This document shows positions 52,364 to 62,870 of a stretch of 64,000 bases of DNA, piece by piece. Source of the stretch: Tupaia tana (taxonomy: Eukaryota > Chordata > Mammalia > Scandentia > Tupaiidae); the NCBI GenBank assembly GCA_026018925.1, contig JAKSZU010000012.1, positions 31,552,055 to 31,616,054 on the forward strand, written 5' to 3'. How positions within the stretch are numbered: the first letter of the stretch is position 1; each line of letters starts with the position of its first letter. The notes beneath the pieces were generated by a model that saw nothing but the letters and a program-made list of their open reading frames with translations, was not told the DNA's origin and made no database searches. The translations under genes were made by a program, and so were the position numbers.

Positions 52364-52566
52364 TTAGGACCACCCAAGACCTCCTACCCATACTTCATCC
52401 TCTTTGTCCCCCAGATCTAGCCAGGAGCCAGAGCAAGCCCATAAGCAGCCATTTGTATCTGAGTTTTAAGTGGCCCCATTCAGGGATTAGGACCACTGAA
52501 GACCTTCTGCTCAGACTTCACACTCCTCCTCCCCAGATCTAGCCAGGAGCCAGGTTAGAACACCCT
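52364..52566 (+). repeat. Tandem 5' units of the L1-like element
   Basis: 'ttaggaccac' starts at 52364 and 52487 (period 123), and both units contain 'cagatctagccaggagccag'. A partial third unit ('agcagccat', 'atctgaattctgagcagccc') is at about 52691-52745. Confidence 0.8.
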
Positions 52567-53178
52567 ATTTATTCCCTCAGTCTCTCTCCATCTCACACAC
52601 TCTGTTTTTATTTATTTAATTTTAATTTTTAAACTTAGCTCTCTGCCACTCTTTTGTCTCGCTAATTCTTACCTTTCCTCCTGTCACCATAGGACAAGCC
52701 AATCAGCAGCCATCTATATCTGAATTCTGAGCAGCCCCGTTTGCACAGTGTACTAAAAAAAGTTTTTTTTTTCTTTTTTAATTGTTTCTTCTCTTTCTTG
52801 TTTTTATTTTTATATTTTTATTTTCCATTTCTTTTTACTTTTCTCACTTTTCTGCTCAGCTTCCACACACTAATTTTCTAGACAGGTCTAGGTGCTCTGT
52901 AGCCAAATATCTGAATACTTTTAGGGTCAGATTAATCCTCAATTTTCATTGAATCAGCTGTGCAAAGGGAGAAAAATGGTACTGTTTAGAGACTGCAGTC
53001 ACCTCCTTTGCATTCCTCTGAATGCTGAGATTTAACTCCAAAAACTAGGGAAAAACGTATAGTCCATCAGATGACCAGAGACCACCTCAGAGGCACAAAG
53101 AATATGAGAAAACATCTCTCTCCTAAGAAAAAAAGAATAACTCCTCATTCTCCACAGACATAAAGGGAACTCGTGGAA

Positions 53179-53935
53179 ATGTCAGATAAAGAATTTAGAA
53201 CTCCAGAAAATGCAGGAGAAAAGAGAAAGCAAGTTCCAGGAGGTGAGGAAGTTCTTGCACAATCTGAAAGAGTATATACACATCATAAAAAAGAATCAGA
53301 CGGAATTGTTAGAGATGAAAGTTGTAACGCAGGAAATCAAAACCTCCCTTGAAAATATCCAAAGCAGATTAGATGATGTCGAAGATTAAATCTCAGCTGT
53401 AGAAGACAGAGTCTCTGACCTAAAGAAATTCACCAAAAGGACTGAGAAAATAACCAAAAAAAAAAAAAAAAAAAAAAAACTAATAAGGGTATTGATAATT
53501 GATTCTACAAAATTCTAGAAGAAAACTTTCCAAACCCAGAAAGGCTCTCAAATATTCAGACCCAAGAAATATAAGGACTCCACACAGAATCAACCCAAGA
53601 AGATCTTCCCCAAGGCACATCATAGCCAGACTGGCCAAAACCACAAATGGAGACAAGATACTAAATTTGGCAAGAGGGAAATATCAAGTTACTTTCAAAG
53701 GATATCCCATCAGGCTAACGTCAGACCTCTCATCGGAAACAATGCAAGCAAGGAAAGAATGGTAAAATATATTCAAAGTGTTAAGTGAAAAACAATTTCA
53801 ACCAAGAATGCTATACCCAGCATTCATATGGGGGGGAAAAAGACAAACACATTCTCAGATAAACAAAACCTGAATTTACCAACACAAGACCAGCTCTCTG
53901 AAGTGCTGAAGGCAGTGCTATACCAAGAAAACTAA
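53179..53935 (+). pseudogene. L1 ORF1 remnant (RNA-binding protein of L1)
   Basis: ORF1p coats L1 RNA as a trimer. The remnant begins at 'atgtcagataaagaattt' (MSDKEF, an L1 ORF1 start). Coiled-coil-type sequence follows in a shifted frame to about 53470 with a stop after 'DDVED' and an A-run. From 53499 a frame of 88 codons holds the C-terminal domain: 'SPRHIIARLAKTTNGDKIL', 'GKYQVTFKGYPIRLTSDLSS', 'ETMQARKEW'. Beyond a stop at 53763 the DNA still matches ORF1 ('caaccaagaatgctataccc'). Frameshifts and stops make it non-functional. Confidence 0.85.
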
Positions 53936-54517
53936 ATTCAGACACATAGAAATAGGAGTACAAAGAAACAACCAAGAGAATGGCTAGCCTAATGGTAGGG
54001 ACAAATCCAGAGTTGAATGTTAACTTTCAGAGTTCAAATGGAAAGATCAGACCACAGTAACACTGCAAATTCAAAAGAAGAGAGATTAATTACATGAGAC
54101 TAATTAATTACATGAGATTAATTACATGACCTAGTGAAATAGAATTTTTTCACTGTAGACTGATTTTCACTGTAGACTGATTCATTACTGATTTCCTTCG
54201 ATGCTCTGATTTCCATATTTAAGGAGTTTTGTCTTCTTTTGAACTGTTGATAGGTTCATCTACCTACTGTTTGAACTGAATCCTAACCTTTTCCCTGGCT
54301 TTAAGTTTTAAGCAAATTTCTCTTAACATTTTTTTTTATTTTGGTCAATGAAAACTAAAACTGTTTTTTTGAAATTAAAAAAATGCCTTAAAAATGCCTT
54401 AAAATACCTATTAATACCTATTTAATGACTGAAGAAAGCTGTATAACTCCAGCTAGGTGCTACTTTATGGTATGTTCACTTGACTCACTGAGGTATACGC
54501 CTAAAGTCAGACATGTG

Positions 54518-54520
<3 letters not shown>

Positions 54521-54558
<38 letters not shown>
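54521..54558. repeat. (AT)19 microsatellite
   Basis: 38 bp of uninterrupted AT within the 3' part of the L1-like element. Confidence 0.95.
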
Positions 54559-54566
<8 letters not shown>

Positions 54567-54905
54567 TAGCTGTGCTTGCTATTGAAACTTTTTTCGTTAA
54601 TTAATATCTTTAGTGAATCAATAAAACGTGAAAAAAAGGCATGTAAAACAACTGTAGATATCAGAGACAGTGTGGGAGAAGGGAGGAATTGGCAGAGAGT
54701 GAGACGTAGGGAATCAAGGGGAGGGGAAGCAAAATACATAAGAAAATATGTATGCTAATATCCTTTCATATCCTTGATTGATCCAATATACAATGTATTC
54801 TGGATGGAAAATCTCATTTTGTATACTGTACTGATGTATGGTGAAGGCTGTAAATAAGTAAATAAATAAAATTTAATAGAGAAAGAAAGAAGAAAGAAAG
54901 AAAGT

Positions 54906-55079
54906 TGATTTGTCACCTCCCAAACTCAAAGGAAACCTGCAATCCTAGAGCAGGTATACTAGGCACTTTCTCTTTCCCCCACTCATCCCCTACTCCATAG
55001 CAGTTGTTTCTAATCCTCTCCGGGCGGTGTGCTTTGTGGGGATGGACGTTTATATAATTTGAGTAGCCACTAGCAAGCA
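54906..55079. other. Intergenic spacer
   Basis: Nothing recognised. Confidence 0.5.
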
Positions 55080-55681
55080 GAATTCTAACCAACTGGCCCT
55101 CCCAATGACCGCTGCTCTTGTATACTCACCTTTGAATGTCAGTGAAACCTGTGGTTATGGTGAGACATCACTCCCATGATTGTGTCATATGGTAAAAGGG
55201 TAGGCCTGACCTAATCAGAGGAGCCCTAAAAAGTGGTTTTGGGGACCAGCAAACGGCGTAATGGCTAGTCAACCATGGTTCAAGTCTCAGACCTACCAGT
55301 TTAAAATTCACGCCATGTGTGTGTGTACGCCCAAAATCCCAAGAGGAAAATGGAAGAGAAGGGGTTGCAGTGTGGCCATCCCCCTGATTCCTTGCTTTCT
55401 GTCTCTCTGTCTTTCTAGTGAGCGCACATGCCTTATAGCAAAAGTCTTTCTCTTAAAAAAAAAAAAAAAAAAAAAAGTGGCGTTTTCTCCAGCTGGTTGC
55501 AGAAGAGGAAATCAAAGAGACAGATTCAGAGTCCCAAACATGACAAAGAGTTCAGCTTGGTGAGAGCTGCATAGACAATTGACTCGTCGTGCTCTCACCA
55601 GACTTCTGGCATACAGAAACAAAGATTATACATTTCTAGTAAGTCACTAAGTTAGAGGTAATTAATTACATATCAGTAGGA
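55080..55681 (+). mobile_element. MLT1-type LTR (ERVL-MaLR), split by a SINE
   Basis: 'tgtcatatggtaaaagggta', 'ggcctgacctaatcagagga', then after the SINE 'agacttctggcatacagaaa' and 'aagtcactaagttagaggta' are MLT1 LTR landmarks in order. Confidence 0.82.
55237..55475 (+). mobile_element. SINE-1 with head deletion, nested in LTR
   Basis: Forward copy; the 'tgtcgctggactcccatg' segment of the head is missing ('aatggctagtcaaccatggt'). 'aaaaagtgg' flanks both ends. Confidence 0.87.
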
Positions 55682-57414
55682 AACACTTTATGAAAAAAGA
55701 ATACAAAATTATACATACAAAATGTATGGGCCTAAAGGGACCTATGCAAGTTAGGAGCCCTGCAACTGAAGCTTCATTCGTCTTCAGGTAAGTCCCTCTC
55801 TACTTCCGAGGAGAGAAGATGAGCAATGCGATATTGCTACACTGGGCAAGTTGGATGTCTAAAACCAATTCTCTCTTGGAAGGCTTTAGCACATCCTTGG
55901 GAGGCTCCTCCCCTGGAGCCTTCAACTGCTCTTGCCTTGACAAAGCAAAGTCTCTCCTTCAGGGTAGCTGTGGAACTGGGAGCACCCCATCCCCTTTGTT
56001 GGGATCACAGTGCCCTCCATGTCATTCTTTTGAGGACTGGTCACTTTTAAGAAGATCCTAGATCAGCTTCCTTCTTCCAGGTCCACATTAGTCCCTAAGA
56101 TATACCCATCTTTGCCCATGGCCAGTGGAAAAACAGCTTGCTCTCAGAAGAACCATCTCTCTCCTTGTCCTCATCTTTAAATTTCTCAGGCATGTGTCAC
56201 ATTCCATGTCTTGCAATCCCTAAGTTTCAGGACCACATGCCAAGTTCTCTGAGTGGCCCATTGGCTTAAGGAAGGAGGTTCATATCTTTCCCTCCCTTAC
56301 ACACTGACAATCATTCATCTAAGAATCAGGAACCCTCAGCTTGTCTGAGTTCTGCTACTAACTCACTGTGTGTCCTTAGGAAACTTTTTTCCCTTCTGGG
56401 CCTTGCTTCTCTGACTCAATTAAATGCAGGTGCTGGACTACATTCACTCATTTATTCAGTAAATGGGACCAGCTGATTTCTCAGGGCTCATCCAGCCCTC
56501 ACATTTCCTGATGCTTCCCTGCACCCAGTTCCCACTCACTCCACGGTGGAAGTCAGTCCTGGCCTCTACATGACCACTTCTCATCTCAGCCCCTCTCAGG
56601 GGACCTATGGTGGAACCAGGGTAGGCTCCCTCAGAGGGTGGCATACAGTTCTGTTATTGCCCATCAACTTGGCCTGTCTGGCCTGGCCGACGACAACGGA
56701 AAGGTTTATTTGTAAAGGCCAGGAAGTCCCCATGACCCCTCTCCATCCACCACTAGGACAGGAAGCCCCAGGAGGAAAAAACAAAAGATGAAACACTGGC
56801 TGACTGCCCGGCATCCAAGTGTCCAGCCACTCTCTGGTCTAGAGGATCACTCCTGCCCGAGGCACAGTGACCTTCCTCAGCAGCCCCTCCTTGCCTCAGT
56901 TCCTTTCCTGGGGATCCAGAAGGACTTAGGTGACGTAAAAGAGGTAAAAGAAAAGAAGACTGAGTCTCTGGGAAAGGATGCATGATGTCTCATTCTAAGT
57001 TAAGTCTCCGTATCTGAGAGGGTGGGAGCTGAATTCAGAGTAGGAAAAATATTCTCAGTGGTTAAGGAAGCAAGTGACTCACCTGCACTGACCTCCATCT
57101 GTCCATTCTCATGGCTGGTGTGCTTTCAGGAGGGGTGAGGTGCAAGAGGTTTATAAGCCTCACGTTTTGTTGCTTGGGACATTTGACCCTTACCTATGAC
57201 ACTTCCTATCTATCACTCTTCTTCCAACAACCTAGCTAACCCACCTGGAAGAAACAGTCATGGAAATGCAAACAGCATGCTGAGGAGAAAGTGAAGAAGC
57301 AAGGAGACGACTCTCCCAGCAGCTCCCACTGAGCTATCTTTCCCAGTGAGCTTTCCACATCAGGAATTGCTCCCCCCGCCAAGGCAAGTGGTCGCTGGAA
57401 TGTGTTTTCAAAAT
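55682..57414. other. Intergenic, mainly unique sequence
   Basis: A MIR core is at 56335-56460 (next entry). Several short open frames on both strands at 55819-56985 have no family signature. Confidence 0.5.
56335..56460 (+). repeat. MIR
   Basis: 'tgagttctgctactaactca', 'ctgtgtgtccttaggaaact' and 'ccttgcttctctgactcaat' match the MIR core. Confidence 0.65.
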
Positions 57415-57960
57415 TAAACTTTTAAAATTGAAGTATGACATTCATAGACAAGCACAGAAATCATAAGTGAACAGCTCAGTGAGTTTTCAGAAAGTGCATA
57501 GCCATGTAACCGACACCCCGGTGGAGAATCAGAATATTGCCTGCACCTCAGAAGCTCCTGGTGCTTCCTGTCTGTCACTTCATCCCGCAAAGGTAATCAC
57601 TGTCCTGACCTCCAGCATCATACATTAGGCTGAACTTCATCATACTGTATGTGTTCTTTCACGTCAAGTCTTTTCACTCCGATTAGGACTGTGAGGGTCA
57701 ACCTACTTGTTGTAAGTAGCATTGTCACTGCTGTATAATATTCCTGTGATTGGATACATCACAATGTCTTATCCTGTCAACCACCAATGAACACTTGATT
57801 TATTTACAGTTTTTGGCTATCACAAATTGTGCTGCTATCGACATTCTTGTACATGCTGTTTGCTAAAGATAGGAAAGAAATTGCTGGGTCAGCAGATGTA
57901 TGTGTCAGCTCTAGTAAATGCTGCCAAACTATTTCCTAAGCAACATCTGCACCATGGAGA
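57415..57960 (-). mobile_element. Ancient L1 3' region
   Basis: 'aaaattgaagtatgacattc', 'acagtttttggctatcacaa', 'attgtgctgctatcgacatt' and 'gaaattgctgggtcagcaga' are antisense L1 ORF2/3' landmarks in order. Confidence 0.8.
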
Positions 57961-58243
57961 CAAATGGTGCCAGACCCTAGACTCTGCCACGTGGCTACTG
58001 CCTCAGCCTCGGCTGCCAACCATGGCTCACGCTGACTCTGTGCTCTCTGCTTCTTTGCCTCCTTGGCTTCCAGTTCAGTCTAAGGCGAGTGTGTCTGATT
58101 TGCAGAACTTAGGTCATGTGCCATGCCTTAGTTGCAAGGAACCCTGGAAAAATAGATTTAGCATTTTTCAGTTCCCGTAATGGGAAAGCAGCTGTATTTG
58201 CCTCATAGCTTGGGGAACTCTCCAAATATGAAAAAGAGGTCCT
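57961..58243. other. Intergenic spacer
   Basis: Nothing recognised. Confidence 0.5.
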
Positions 58244-58500
58244 GGGGTCAGCTGATGGTGTAATGGTTATATCGCTGGACTCCCATGTAGTCGACCATGG
58301 TTCGGGTCCCAGGCCCGGTGGCTTAAAACCCACGCTGGGCGCGTGTGCGTGCGTGCCGAAGATCCCATAGGAGAATGGAGGAGAAGGGATTGCAGCATGG
58401 CCATTCTCCCGGGGGATGATTTCTCGCTTTCTGTCTCTCTGTCCCTCTCTGCCTCTCTGGTGAGCACATGCGCCCTATAGCAAAAACCTCTCAGAAAAAA
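58244..58500 (+). mobile_element. SINE-1
   Basis: Forward copy ending 'ccctatagcaaaaacctctc'. Duplication 'gaaaaagaggtcct' / 'gaaaaagtggtcct' (58230-58243 and 58501-58514). Confidence 0.93.
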
Positions 58501-58613
58501 GAAAAAGTGGTCCTAAAGCCTGTCAGCCCAGAGCAATTACCATAATGTGCTATCTCATCCGTTCTCCTCTTTCTCCACACCTCCAGGCTGTCTACCGCTC
58601 AATTTTAATTTAA

Positions 58614-58858
58614 AAAACAAATTTTGCTAGAGGACAGGCATGCTCACTGGAGAGAAACACAGAGTGAGAACTGGGAAGTGAGAAAGCACTCGTCATGGGG
58701 CTGTCACACCACACTCCTTTCTCCTCCATGCTCCCTTCTGGATTGAGTTCTCTCTCTCTCTCTCTCTCTCATATTCTTCAAGCTATGTGGTCTGGGACTT
58801 GAACCATGCATTTGGCCCTGCAGGATCCAGCCACCATAAACACCATGCCACTGGCTGG
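58614..58858 (-). mobile_element. SINE-1, old copy
   Basis: Reverse copy with 'attttgctagaggacaggca', a (TC)n stretch and head complement 'catgccactggctggtct'. Confidence 0.8.
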
Positions 58859-60111
58859 TCTAGAATATGAAATTTTATTTGACTCAATATACCTTGCTAA
58901 AATTACCCCAAGTCTTGTGACTTAGTCCAGGGTGAAGTCCAAATCCTTAAAGAAGTCATACTTTTACGTGGGTGTCTTGGGCTGGGTCCCCTAAGATGCA
59001 GAGCCAAGATGGGATGAAATGTGCATGAACATTACTTGTGGAGCCACATGATGTGGGGGAAAAAAAGTGAGTGGGAGAGTTTAGCTGAATCATAAATCTG
59101 CCATCAAGGCAGACTTTAAAGCAGACAGGGGAGGAGGAAGGGTGAAAGCATCCTAGACTGGCCTGCAGTCTGCGGAAGGCTGGATTGTTTAGAAGCCAAA
59201 GTTGACTGGAGAGGAGTTCCAGGTCTCTCAGGAATGCACCTGTTTCTGCAGCCCCACTGCACTCAGTTCCTGGCTGGGAGCAACCCCCGAAAGGAGTGGT
59301 CTTAGCACAACGAGGTGCCTGGCTTCCTCGAGCAATATCTGGGGCCCTTGGTCTATTATGCCCCTCTGGTTGGAGGTCTGCAAGACACATTTTCATGACC
59401 TCATCACATGCTCTCTCCCTGCCATGCCCTCCTCCCCAGGATTTTCTTTTGACCTCTTGACCCCAGGTTTCCATCTCTCTGCCAAGTCCTCCTTGAACTC
59501 CCTGGTCACAGCGCTCCTACAGCCACCACTCTGTAACTGCTTGTCTCCCTGCTAGGCAGAGACCCTCAGAAGTGGGGGCCATCTCTGTATCCTCAGCACA
59601 TAGCACATCCGTACATGATGGGGGCACAGGTGAGTGAGTTGATCGATGGGACAGGTGGGTGAACAGTTGATGCCATGTTGAGCTCCTGCCCTCAGGTAAG
59701 CAGCTCTGAGTAGGTAAGCAGGTGCACTAAAACCTCCCTTACTCTTCATTGTGTCTCATTTCCATCTCTGCCCCATAGCCACCTCCACAGCTACGCCTAG
59801 TCCGAGCCCTCTTCTGCCATCACGTCTGGACTACAGCGGTGACCCACTCCCTGACTGCTTCTGCTTCCATTCTTCCTCTACTCAGTGTCAAAGAGATGTT
59901 TCAGCAGCAGAATGCCTTTCCTTAACACTACTGAAAAGAGGTAAGTCCAGACTGCTCGATCTGCACTCTAAGGTGCTTCAGATCTAGTCCCTGGTGACCT
60001 TTCCAGCCCCTTGCTGGAAACTACTACAACAGAGTGTTGCCATAGTTTCTGCAGTACACTGGGCTGGGCCATGCTTTCAGTGAGACACCAAGTACCTTTT
60101 AAGACTCCTCG
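58859..60111. other. Intergenic; weak L2-like end near 59470-59650
   Basis: 'tccttgaactccctggtcac' and 'ctctgtatcctcagcacata' suggest an L2 3' end at 59480-59640. 58980-59170 may be the same unnamed repeat as 19985-20200. Frames of up to 172 codons have no family signature. Confidence 0.4.
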
Positions 60112-60372
60112 GGCCAGCTCCTGGCATAGCCAGTAAGGTGGGTGGATCCCATATGACCAACTGCATGGTTGGAGTCCCAGACTGAGTGGCTAGAAAAACA
60201 CCAGGGCCAGGTGTGAGCCCCAAAAGCCCTCAAAAGGAGGGAGAAATGAAGGTGAAAGGATTGTGACCTGGCCATACTCCAGGGGAGTGCTTTCTTCCTC
60301 TTTCTCTTTCTCTCTTTGTATCTCTCCAGCAAGCACACATACCCTCTGGCAAAATTTTGAAAAATTCAAAAG
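60112..60372 (+). mobile_element. SINE-1, old copy
   Basis: Forward copy with 'ggccagctcctggcatagcc', body 'gagggagaaatgaaggtgaa' and tail 'ccctctggcaaaattttgaa'. Confidence 0.82.
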
Positions 60373-60439
60373 AAGACTATCTTCTCTATAAAGACTTAGT
60401 AAGCCTGCTCGCCAAGGAGAATTGATCAGCCCCTCATCT

Positions 60440-60650
60440 GTGCCCCACAGTGTTCCTCATACTTTTAATACAGGACCCATAACACCCCCTCTTCCCCTTC
60501 TCAGCTGTACACTCTTCAAGGACAGAATTGGTGTTTTATTTGTTTATTCTTGGTGTTTGTTTGTTTGTTTCTGATTTAAAGGTGCTTAGCAGAGAGCCTG
60601 GCAATGAGTTTTGGGGTACTTAATAAATGCTTACAGTGACTATGGGCATA
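60440..60650 (+). repeat. L2 3' end
   Basis: 'tgtacactcttcaaggacag', 'ggtgcttagcagagagcctg' and 'gggtacttaataaatgctta' are L2 3' terminal motifs, with a (GTTT)n stretch inserted. Confidence 0.65.
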
Positions 60651-60734
60651 TGTGTATGGATGAATATTTGAGGGACAAGTTCATCTGAAATAGAGTAGTC
60701 CCTGTTCTCTGTGGGGGACAGAGTTCTATTAGTT

Positions 60735-60990
60735 CATTTAGCATAGTGTTTTCAAGGTCCAGCTATGTTGCAGTATGTATCAATACTTCATTCCTTTTCA
60801 TGACAGAGTAATATTTCATTGTATACCACATGGTTATCTCTCTGTAGATGGACATTTGGGTTGTATCCACATTTTGGCTGGTATGAATAATGCTGCCATA
60901 AACATTCATATACAGGTTCCTGGGTGGACATATGTTTTCATTTTTTACACATTTTTTCTAAGTAATTCACTTGGGTTCCTGGTGATTTCA
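60735..60990 (-). mobile_element. Ancient L1 3' region
   Basis: 'cattccttttcatgacagag', 'taatatttcattgtatacca', 'gatggacatttgggttgtat' and 'gaataatgctgccataaaca' are antisense L1 landmarks in order. Confidence 0.85.
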
Positions 60991-61970
60991 TGAGCTACAG
61001 AAAATCATCTTAACAAGCTTATTAGTTATTTAAATCAGACAGTGTTGATTTCCACTCTTTATAAATGTGAGGTCTCTACTCTCTCATGAGCCAAGTTCTT
61101 AGCCCCAGGATAAGAGGATGTCATTGGCTAAAATGACACACTTTCAGTTACCCTTTGATGTTGAGTTTAACCTTCTCCATATTTGAATGTAGAAAATGAA
61201 ATCCGGAGAGATCAAGGTCACACAACCAGTCAGTGGTGAAGCTGGGATTATCAGTACACTCTAGGACTCCTCATGCCATCTGAATCTTTTTTCTATGCTT
61301 TTCTTTCATTAATTCAACAGTATTTTCTAGGCTCTGTGGCTATAGAATATATGGAAGACGCAGAGGGTGTAGGATCCAAACACATGATTTCTAGTCCTAG
61401 TTTTGCCACTTCCTAGTTTTGTGATTTTTGAACAAGTTACTCCACATCTCTGGGCTTCCAAAAAGAAAAAAAGAAAAAAACAAACAAAACAAAACAAAAC
61501 AAAACAGGATTTGGAAGCTGTGGGGGGAGAGGAGGTGAAGTAGAGGGTGCAACCTTAAACACCTATAGTCTTCAGAGGTTCTCACTGTTTCTTTTATTCA
61601 ATTATATTTTATTTGTTTATGACTTATTCCCTCTTCCCCACTTCATAGCTCTTCCATATCCTCATAGCTCTTACTTGCTTTCTTTTCATCATGGCATGTA
61701 GGTTGCATCTTGGAACACGGACACTCTGCTTGTTTCATTTTCACAAACGAACGTGTCTTCCCCACCCTCGACCCCTTCCCTTTGTGGTAACTTGTGGTCC
61801 TCTCAATCTATATCTGCTTTTCTTACTTTTGCTGAAGACTTGGTCAAGAAATATTTCACTTATACAAAAATGTTTTGTGAAAATTAATAGCACAAGCAGC
61901 TCAATGAATGGCAAAAGAATTTATCCTCCATGTCAGGGAAAACACAGGAAGAGATAAAGACTAAGGCTCT
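60991..61970. other. Intergenic with MIR pieces
   Basis: 61195-61290 resembles reverse MIR ('gaaatccggagagatcaagg', 'cagtcagtggtgaagctggg') and 61385-61465 resembles forward MIR ('tagttttgccacttcctagt'). An (AAAAC)n tract lies at 61480-61507. No gene seen. Confidence 0.5.
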
Positions 61971-62055
61971 TGGGACCAGCAGATGGCATAATGGTTACCA
62001 CGCAGCTGACTATGGTTCGAGTCCCAGACCTGGTGGCTTAAAACTCACACTGGGC

Positions 62056-62093
<38 letters not shown>

Positions 62094-62263
62094 CCAAAAC
62101 CCCAATAGGAGAATGGAAGAGAAGGGATTGCAGCATGGCCATCACTGGGGGGGAGGGGTGTGTGCTGTAGTGTGATTTCTTGCTTTCTGTCTCTCCGTCT
62201 CTCTGTATCTCCCTGTCTTTCTGGCACACGCACACGCCCTATAGCAAAAACCTCTCTGAAAAA
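61971..62263 (+). mobile_element. SINE-1 with TG microsatellite
   Basis: Forward copy with tail 'ccctatagcaaaaacctctc'. Duplication 'aagactaaggctct' / 'aagactaagactct' (61957-61970 and 62264-62277). The 'tgtgcgtgcgtgccc' segment has expanded to (TG)n at 62057-62088. Confidence 0.92.
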
Positions 62264-62395
62264 AAGACTAAGACTCTCATAGGGCATACAGCTCAATGAC
62301 AGATGGCAGCCAAATAATTGAATGTTCAAAAACAGCCTGAAATGCCAGTTTAGTATGAAATCCCCTGTTCTTTAAATGTAGGCAATAGGTGGGGC

Positions 62396-62793
62396 CAATA
62401 AGTGGCATGGAGGTTAAGATAGCTGGATCCCATGTGGCTGACTATGAGGTTCTAGTCCTGGACCTGGAGGCTTAAAAATCATGCCAAGGAGGCCAGCATG
62501 TTGCTTGGTGGTTAAGATGTTGTATTCCCACATGGCTGACCACAGTTTGAGTCCCAGACCTGGAGGCTTGTTTTCTCACTCTTTCTCTCTCTCTCTCTCT
62601 GTCTCTCTCTGGTGAGCGTACGTGCCCAATAGCAAATTTTAAAATAATAATACTACTAAATAAAATGAAATACATGATTCTTTAAAAAAACAAAAAGACA
62701 TGCTGGGTGTGTGTGCATGCATGTCCCAAATCCTAGGAGGAGCAAGAAGGAACGAAAGAGATGAGATTGTGGCATGGCCATCCCCAGGGGGTT

Positions 62794-62824
<31 letters not shown>

Positions 62825-62870
62825 GGTGAGCACATGCACCCTATAGCAAAACTACTAAATAAATAAATAA
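62396..62870 (+). mobile_element. SINE-1 split by a SINE-1s
   Basis: The head 'gggccaataagtggcatgga' runs to 'aaaaatcatgccaa' (62488); the remainder resumes at 62697 with 'agacatgctgggtgtgtgtg' and ends 'ccctatagcaaaactactaa'. The two parts together make one full copy. Confidence 0.85.
62489..62690 (+). mobile_element. SINE-1s (short form), nested
   Basis: Forward short copy 'ggccagcatgttgcttggtg' with 'ggaggcttgttttctcactc' and tail 'gcccaatagcaaattttaaa'. Confidence 0.87.

Larger units (their letters stand above)
52364..54905 (+). mobile_element. L1-derived element with ORF1 only (half-L1-like)
   Basis: About 2.5 kb: a 5' part with tandem units (52364-52566), a degenerate ORF1 (about 53179-53935), then an AT-rich 3' part ending in 'aaataagtaaataaataaaa' and an A/G-rich tail. 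No reverse-transcriptase sequence lies between the ORF1 end and the tail. This layout fits HAL1 (half-L1) elements, L1 relatives that kept only ORF1. An L1 with ORF2 deleted is the alternative. Confidence 0.7.

Noticed and set aside
58956..59474. Minus-strand open frame of 172 codons
   Set aside because: No domain is recognisable, it overlaps another open frame on the plus strand, and part resembles repeat sequence.
4228..62329. Recurring short frames of the type 'ARALARQTERDRETESEKS'
   Set aside because: These are translations of SINE-1 copies in reverse and recur wherever a young copy sits. They are not a gene family.
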